This document shows, piece by piece, positions 24,001-33,000 of a DNA stretch of 64,000 nt; position 1 is the first letter of the stretch, and each line of letters starts with the position of its first letter. The stretch spans positions 47,862,858-47,926,857 of the forward strand of contig OZ022503.1 of NCBI GenBank assembly GCA_963989385.1, in the 5' to 3' direction. The notes under the pieces were generated by a model. It was not told where the DNA came from. It was given only the letters and a program-made list of their open reading frames with translations, and did not search any database. The translations under genes were made by a program, and so were the position numbers. The DNA comes from Ctena decussata (Eukaryota; Mollusca; Bivalvia; Lucinida; Lucinidae).

Positions 24001-27000
24001 GTCCGTCCGTCAACTTTTGCTTGTGTACACTCTAGCGGGCACAGTTTCGATCCAATCTTTATGAAACTTTGTCAGAATGTTAGTCTTTATAAAATCTAGG
24101 CCAAGTTTGAAACTGGGTCATGTCAGGTCAAAAACTAGGTCACTAGGTCAAATCTTAGAAAAACATTGTGTACACTCTAGAGGGCACAGTTTTCATCCAA
24201 AGTTCATGAAACTTTGTCAGAATATTTATCCTCATAATATCTAGGACAAGTTTGAAACTGGGTCACGTCGGGTCTAAAACTAGGTCACTAGGTCAAATCA
24301 TAGAAAAACCTTGTGTGCGCTCTAGAGGACACAGTTTTGATCCAATCTTTATGAAACTTTGTTAGAATGTTTATCTCTATAAACTCTAGGCCAAGTTTGA
24401 AACTGGGTCATGTCGGGTTAAAAACTAGGTCACTAGTTCAAATCATAGAAAAACCTTGTGTACGCTCTAGAAGGCACAGTTTTGATCCAAAGTTCATGAA
24501 ACATAAACAGAAAGTTTATCCTTATAATATCTAAGATAAGTTTGAAACTGGGTTACGTCGGATCAAAAACTAGGTCACTAGGTCAAATCATAGAAAAAAC
24601 CTTGTGTATGCTCTAGAGGAAACAGTTTTGATCAAATCTTTATGAAACATTGTCAGAATGTATATCTTTATAAACTCTAGGCCAAGTTCGAAACTGGGTC
24701 ATGTGGGGTCAAAAACTAGGTCACTAGGTCAAATCATAGAAAAACCTTGTGTACGCTCTAGAAAGCACAGTTTTGATCCAAAGTTCATGAAACTTTGTCA
24801 GAATGTTTATCCTTATAATATGTAGGACAAGTTTGAAACTGGGTCATGTCGGGTCAAAAGCTAGGTCACTAGGTCAAATCATAGAAAAAACCTTGTGTAC
24901 GCTCTAGAGGACACAGTTTTCATCCAAAGTTCATGAAACTTTGTCAGAATGTTAACTTCCATAAACTCTCGGCCAAGTTTGAAAGTAGGTCATGTCGGGT
25001 CAAAAACTAGGTCACTAGGTTAAATCTTAGAAAAACCTTGTTTAAGCTCTAGAAAGCACAGCTGTGATCCAAAGTTCATGAAACTTTGTCAGAATGTTTA
25101 TCCTCATAATATGTAGGATAAGTTTGAAACTGGGTCATGTCGGGTCAAAAACTTGGTCACTAGGTCAAATCTTAGAAAAACCTTGTGTACACTCTAGAAG
25201 GCACAGTTTTCATCCAAAGTTCATGAAACTTTGTCAGAATGTTTATCCTCATAATATCTAGGATAAGTTCGAAACTGGGTCACGTCGGGTCAAAAACTAG
25301 GTCACTAGGTCAAATCATAGAAAAACCTTGTGTACGCTCTAGAGGACACAGTTTTGATCTAATCTTTATGAAACTTTGTCAGAATGTTTATCTTCATAAA
25401 CTCTCGGCCAAGTTTGAAAGTAGGTCATGTCGGGAAAAAACTAGGTCACTAGGTCAAATCTTAGAAAAACGTTGTGTAAGCACTAGAAGGCATAGTTTTG
25501 CTCCAATCTTCATGAAACTATGTCAAAATGTTTATTGTCCATATATCTAAGCCCCCTATGAAACTGAGTCACGTCGGCTCAAGGTCAAATCTTAGAAAAA
25601 CTTTGTGTACACCCTAGAGGGCACAGTTTTGATCCAATCTTCATGAAACTCTGTCTGAATGTTTATCTTAATGAAATCTAGGTAAAGTTTGAAACTGGGT
25701 CGTGTCGGGTCAAAAACTTAGTCACTATGTCAAATATAAGAACGACCTTGTATACGCTCCAGAGGGCACAGTTTTGATCCAATCTCAATGAAACTTTTTC
25801 AGAATGTTTATTCTTACAATATCCAGGCCAAGTTTGAAACTGGGTCATGTTGGGTCAAAACTAGGTCAAATGTTAGTACGGTAAAAACTCTTATAAATCT
25901 TCACCAGAGCCAGTGAACTGATTAATGCTCAGGTGAGCGATTCAGGGCCAAGGGCCACCATGGCCCTCTTGTCTTATGATGCATCTATGAACCAAATTTG
26001 AATAAAATCAACTAAAAAAGCAAAACGACTAAAAAAAAAACGAAAATTAGGGCCAAAAATATAAAAAAGGGGCATAACTCAGGAAATAGGGGTCAGATTT
26101 CAAAGTGGAAACCTTAATGCACATCTTCATACCAATATGTGTTCACATACTCAATTTCAAGAAAATCGGTCAAGCGGTCTATGAGGAGCTGCGATAACAA
26201 TTTTTTTTTACAAAAAATATAAAGGGGCATAACTCAGCAGGAAAACACTTCCGTGAAAAACTGAAAAATACGTATCAACTCTTTTCACATGCTGCATCCA
26301 TGGACAAAATTTGAAACAAATCGGAGCAAATGCTGCGGACGGACGAACGGACGGAAGGACAACGTGAAAACAGTATACCCCCTCAAACAAGTTTGCGGGG
26401 GATATAAATATAGAAGGTTAGCCTCATTTAATATCATTTGCAGCCTTCCAAAATCAGAGGCAGCGCCAAAAATAAAAAAAAATAAAAAACAAATAAACAA
26501 AAAAAAAACAACAACAAAAACAGAAATTTGCTGAAAGTCTGTATAAGTCCTTTGTTGCATAGCAACTACGTTTGTTTGGTAATGTGAAATGATAAATGTT
26601 TCTTATTTGAGTGTTTGAATATAAGACAATCGTTTTAAAACATATACTCTTATGATTCAAAAGAATTTAAACGATTTTGCATGTATTTTCTTCCCCTCAC
26701 CTCTTGTAGAAGGCGTCGTGTTAATGTAATTTTACCGTCAGTATCGCCTACACCTTTCCATTCAAAACCCTCATTTCTTATAAAAATAAGTCACACATAT
26801 GATATTTGGCACACATATGTATGGTACGCATGGCCTTTTTATGGTCAAATTTTATTACCATTGCTCAATTAATAAACCAGTTATGACGGCGTTTGTAAGA
26901 CTTCTTGGATGGCCCTCGTAAAACACAGGCATAGGTACACGCACACTTAATATGTTTAGTTCAGTCTGCGCTGAAGATTCTTCGATCGGCCAAATGGCTT

Positions 27001-30000
27001 TTACTTTATGTAGAATGTTTTATTGACCTCATTTGAAGTGAATAAAATAACCTGGCCGTTACTGTTGCTTTCATTTACTTTTGAAAATCAACATTATTAG
27101 TACTGAATAACTCCTTTGTCTTTGAAAAAAATTCAGCCATAACATATATTTGGTTAACGTCAACCAATGTACAGGTGCGTTGCATTAATTTTATACCTAT
27201 GCAAATTTTTCATAAAATTTAGCATACCCCCACTTGCATTCTAGCTTCAGCTGGAAGTCTTTGTTGTGTACAAATCTCACACTTACCATGGGAATTAATC
27301 AACGGACATTGCTAAGACTTCCATAAGAGTTGACCCTATAGAATATTGCAAAGAAGCGATTTTGCAGTCTGTCAGAGTTATCTTAACTAAATTGACAGGT
27401 ACTGAAAGGCTTCCAAGTAGTTTAAGCCTCTTTCGCGGTGTACAGGAATATGATAATAAAAACCCGAGATCGGCATTTCAATAACAGATATTCAAACACG
27501 TTATGTTTAATGAAAACCCGGACACATTTCTTTTCTGCAAGAAAAAATATTCCAGAGAGAGCAAGACGGAACCGTCTTTTGAGAGATTTAGTGTAGGTCC
27601 TGTGTTACAAACAGTAAAGCTAGCTTGACAAAATTAATAAATAGCCTGTCTCTACTATCCTATCTGCGAGCTGTTTTGCAAAAAATACTTTTAATGTCAT
27701 TTCGCTCGCGGTTAGGCACTGACAACTGAAAGCATGAAAGAAGAGAGGGTTGGGGTACTTTAATTTTGTTTAAAAAAGTTTAAATTTCAATTTGTTTGCT
27801 TTTTTTCATTTCATGTCTTCTCCATTTAATAACACCGAAAACAAGATTTCATTCATCCTTTTTCGTTGTTTGTAATTACGAAAAGGTGTGAACAATGCTT
27901 GCTAGCAGGTACACTGCTTAGGTAAAGAATAGGAACACTAGACAACTTATGTTTCCATGCTAGGTTGCTACATTTCTAAAAAGACCTCTTTTTTGTGCTT
28001 TGCTAAAATATTTACAGGAAAAAAAGATAAAATGATAAACCCAAGAAAGAATAAGAGCCAGCCCCTCAGTTTCAAAGTCTGTAAATACAACAAATAGGGA
28101 TGTAATAAGACGTTTTAAACACTTGCATAAGTACACCGTGTCCACCCGTCTCTTCGCTCCTGTTTTCCACTTGTCAGTGTCAAAACGCTGTGAAAAATAT
28201 TCTTTCAACAGCTCTCAAATAGGATAAAAGAGGCATTCTATTAATTAAACGTCTGAAGCAAAGCCTAACTGTTTCAGCAACAGGACCTATACTAAGTGGC
28301 TTCAAAGAAGGTCCCGTCTGGTTCTTTTTAAGGGTAAATATTTTGATGCAGAAAAGATATTTTCTGGGCTTTCAGTAAATATAACATGTTTGAATATTTG
28401 TCACTGAAATGTCGATCTCGGTTTTTCATTACCATATATCTGTACACCGCGAAAACGACTTAAACTACGTAGAAGAGTTTCAGCACTTGTCAGTATAGTT
28501 AAGATAACTTTGATAGGTTGCAAAATCACTTCTCTGCAATATTCTATACATGAACTTTTCTGGAAGCCTAAGTAGTATCCCTTCATTTATTCCCATAGTA
28601 AGTGTAATATTTATTTTAACAACAAAGACTTCCAGCTGAAGCTAGATTTTTTTGCAAGTGGGGGTATGACTTATGAAAAATTTGCATAGGTATAAAATTA
28701 ATGCAACGCACCTGTACTACTTTTTATATCGAACTGATATATAATATGAGCCGCGACACGAGAAAACCAACAATGTGGTTGTGCGCACAGCGCAGACTCA
28801 GATCAGCCTGGGCATCCGCCCAGTCTGATCAGAGTCTTCGCTGTCCGCATGGAGGTAGCTAGGACCCGTAGCTACCATTTAAGCGCTTAGCGAAGATTCT
28901 GATCAGACTGGGCCGATGCCCAGGCTGATCTGAGTCTGCGCTGGGCGCACAACCACATTGTTGGTTTTCTCGCGTCGCGGCTCATATATATTACCATTTC
29001 TTTTGTTACAGCAATACGGGAAGAAAATAGGCATCATGGGTATAGACAGAGGCGGCCACTTCATCAGTGTGACACAAAGGTAACAACTTTTTTTTCTCCA
29101 AAGAGGTTATTTTCTATCCACCATGTATCATTTTAATGTTTCTTCAGTTCCCTTCCCTCTGTAACTGCACTATGGTGTGTCGGGCAACGCCAATATCTTT
29201 TGCCATTTGTAAGACCCCTCGAGGTCCATCTCTCTTTTTCCCCGGCTTCAGATTGACACCGCGTCCAAAATTTTTATTTCATTACATATTATTTTATGAT
29301 TTTATACATTTAACTGTATTATCTCAATTATAATACGCAGACCACACAATTACTGAAAGCTCGAAGGCACGCCTTCTTTTGACGTACTTGAGTCTGTTCT
29401 ACACGTAGAATTCATAATTCAGCCGCGACACGAGAAAATCAACAAAGTGGTTGTGCGCTTAGCGCAGACTCAGATCAGCCTGGGCATCCGCCCAGTCTGA
29501 TCAGATTATTCGCTGTCCGCATGGAGGTAGCTTAGACCCGAAGCTACCCTTTAAGCGCAAAGCGAACAGGCTGTTCAGACTGGACGGATGTCCAGGCTGA
29601 TCTGAGTCTTCGCTGGGCGCACAACCACTTTGTTGGTTTTCTCGCGTCGCGGCTCATTATTATATAAATGTGCTGTTCCGTTTTGTCGACTGTGTTTCTC
29701 ATTTGTTTTTCTTTTCTGTGTCTCAAGGCGTATCTTGGTACACCTCCAAGTTTTTCTGCAGTTTTTACAAAGTGAGACTATATGTAATTTTGAGCTTTCC
29801 TGTTTGGTTCCCTCTGCAATGCAATCCTTCAAAAATGGGGTCAACACTAAAAGGACATTCTTTCCTGGGGCCGTATTCATAAAGCAACTTAAGTCGTTGC
29901 TATGCTGTTGCTAAGGGTAAATTTCTATGTTGGAGATTCCCTACAACTATGAAATTTGCTATGGAGGAACAGTCTTACAAAGACTGTTCCTCCAGAGCAA

Positions 30001-33000
30001 ATTTCATAGTTGTAGGGAATCTCCTTTATAGATATTTAGCCTTAGCAACCGCATAGCAACGACTTAAGTAGCTTTATGAATACGGCCCCTGATCCTTGCT
30101 AGCAGATGCAGCTTTTTCGCATTCTTGCTCAGCCTCTTATGTGTCTTTAGAGAAAAAGCTGATGAAATGACTAACCGTAAAACTTACTTGTTTTGGTTAA
30201 AGACATTGACTGGTCGTAAACCTTTCGTGTTTTGTATATTTATTTCTTTAAATATAAAAACTTAATTCGAGAGAGAAAACATTGTGGCGTTTTCTTTTTC
30301 ATTTTTTTTTCAGGATGTCAAAATCAGATTCAGTGAAAAAGATTTTATCTATGTTGGTGAAGTTTTCTACGTAACTGTACATTTAGAAAACACAAGCTCA
30401 GAGACACGGACTGTGCAGATTCTCCTTTACTGTGAAAGCGTTCATTACAATGGTCAGAGAGAAAACATTTTGAAAAAGAAAAATATAACTAGGATATTAG
30501 CACCGCAGAGTGGTAAGTTCGAATGGGCGTCACTTTAGGCGAGTGAATACACATTCATGTTTGCTCCCGCATTGTTTCAAGGGTAAAACGTGCAAGAACA
30601 ACACACTTTTTAAAGGAAGAATGTGCTTCTCCAGAAGTAAACTGGTTCTTTTAAAAGTAGGCAAAATTTGTTATTTTACATTGTAAGGGTACACCTCTAT
30701 AATTCCCCCCATTTTACCTGGGGTTGGTGGTGGATGGAGGTGGTGGTGGTGGTGGTGGTGGTGGGGGGGGGGGGGGGGGGTTGGAAGTGGGTCTACTCTT
30801 AAGGTCAGTTGTCAGTTGTTACTTCCAGAGCGGTTCTAGATTTTTTTGGGATTGTTTTGAAAAATAAAATTCTGAAGGCAGAATTTCGTAAGTCCGAACT
30901 AGATAATATAACCAAATAAATACGGTATATTATTTGATAAAAAACACCGTAATAACCGTATAAATGTGGTGATGTGAAATGCCGTGCACACAACGGGATA
31001 CTATACGAGGGATGATTGAAAAGCTCTGAGCCTCGCCATGTTTTGAAACGTTTAGAGTGGATTTGAGTCACTGATTTTAAACGACCATTCTGCAGAGCAA
31101 CAATCACCAAATTTCGGGAATTTATCTTCTGTATCAATCGGATTTTTCACCTACCCCTATGATTGCACTGTATAACTCTTTGGCCAACCATAATTTTAGC
31201 AGAGTCAATCAATTTGGGATTGTTTTTGCCAATATATATCATGCAGCACCCCGGTAAGTGAAGAAATCAGCAAACATAAATTTATTCCATTTCAGAGTTA
31301 AAAGCCAATATTAATTTTTTATGAAGTGTCTATTTTGAGAGTTTCTGCAGATAGTACACAGTCGGAGTTGCATGCTGTGCGTGCACAGGAGTAAATGTCT
31401 TTTAACTCTTTTTGACGAAAATTGTGTAAGATGTCAGTGTTTATTTGTGTGAGAGCACTATTTGGTTTTGCTCACCATGTTCAAAACAAACACGAATTTC
31501 AAATTAATATGTTAGTCTCCAAATTTCAGGGTTGCAAATTTTAAGGGTTTACAATAGAGCCGCAAGATGTCAAAATATTTTGCGTTTAATACGAATTTTT
31601 GCGTTTAGACGAATAAATTTTAAATGATACTTTAAAAATATGCCACCGCTCGTGTTTAAGGCGCTGTACAAAAGAAACCTTTTGACAGAAATTTTTGAAA
31701 CTTTCGACGGAAGCTAGTGAATGACAACTTATAACAGTCATCTTAAGCACGCATGCGCAGATTCAATGGAAGTATCTTAGGCTCAGAACTTTTCAATCAT
31801 CCCTCGTACAGCAAAGACACAGTGGAATGAGCCACTCTATACCTCCGCCTCAGAATTGTCTGTAGTAAATGCAGAGCTCCAGATAAAACTGGGTTTAGAG
31901 GCTAATTCTGAAATATTTTTTCCTATTTCGAAATGGAACTTTAAGTTGTGATCCCTTATTAGAACCGTCTCGGCGAGACGGTTCAAACGATGGGTCACTA
32001 CATCTGCTTTAACCGAGAAATTGGGGAAAATTATACATGGTACTCCTTATTTGGAGCACTGAAATACCAGTTTTCTTTTTCAGAAGTTGGTGTTCAACTA
32101 AAGCTAAAAGAATCCAACTATATTGGTAACTTAGCAGAGCTGTATTGTCTCAGACAGTTTGTATTTATGAAAGTTGAAGAAACAGACCAAGTGGAATGTA
32201 TGTTCGAGGATTTCGTCTTACAAAAACCACATCTTATATTGGAGGCAAGTTTCGTGAAAATACTAATTGTAAGGGAAAATGATTTTATACATGTATCCAT
32301 AAGCATCATTGATAAAATAGTTTGTTTGTGTCAATAAATATTATGTTATTGTTTCATTTATATTTCTGAGATAACTTGTAGAAAATAATACGAATTTGAT
32401 GAGAAATAATATTGGTCAACCCTGAAATACACCAGTTACGTATATCGCAGAATATTTCGATGACTAAAGATTTACCTGAGAAGAAGGAACCTAGGTAACA
32501 TCATTTACTGTCCAGCGGTCAAGTGCAGAGACTTCCTTAAATGTACGAAAACATGAAACAAGAAAACGAAGCAAAGAGAAAATTATCATTTTTCAGAGCA
32601 GCCTTAAATGTCTTGTTCACAGTCAAAGAAAAGTATCTTGTTCAAAATCAAAAAAAAAAAAATATATAAAAATAAAATAAAAATAAAAAAAGACCAAGTA
32701 CTCCCTTTTACAAAAACGGCTTAACTCGTAAACAAACAAAATTGAAACAAAAAGATAAAGAAAACCTTCAATTCTACATTGGTCTGATTTGATATGAACT
32801 AGACATTCAAAGTTAAAAAATGTATGTTCAAAAAAGGTTGAACATACATTTCTTAACTTTTAATGTCTAGTTTACAGTCAAAGGAAAATATAATGGTGTA
32901 CACCAACTTTGAAGTAAGGTCAGAACTTAAATGTTTCCTGATGCCTTTTATCACTCCAAAAAAAATCCTTTATACTCTTATACGCATGGAAATGCTAGTT

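Noticed and set aside
25239..25550. 103-residue open frame with internal protein repeats
   Set aside because: Produced by the 140-bp tandem units of the pearl-like element; frames open in several phases with the same content.
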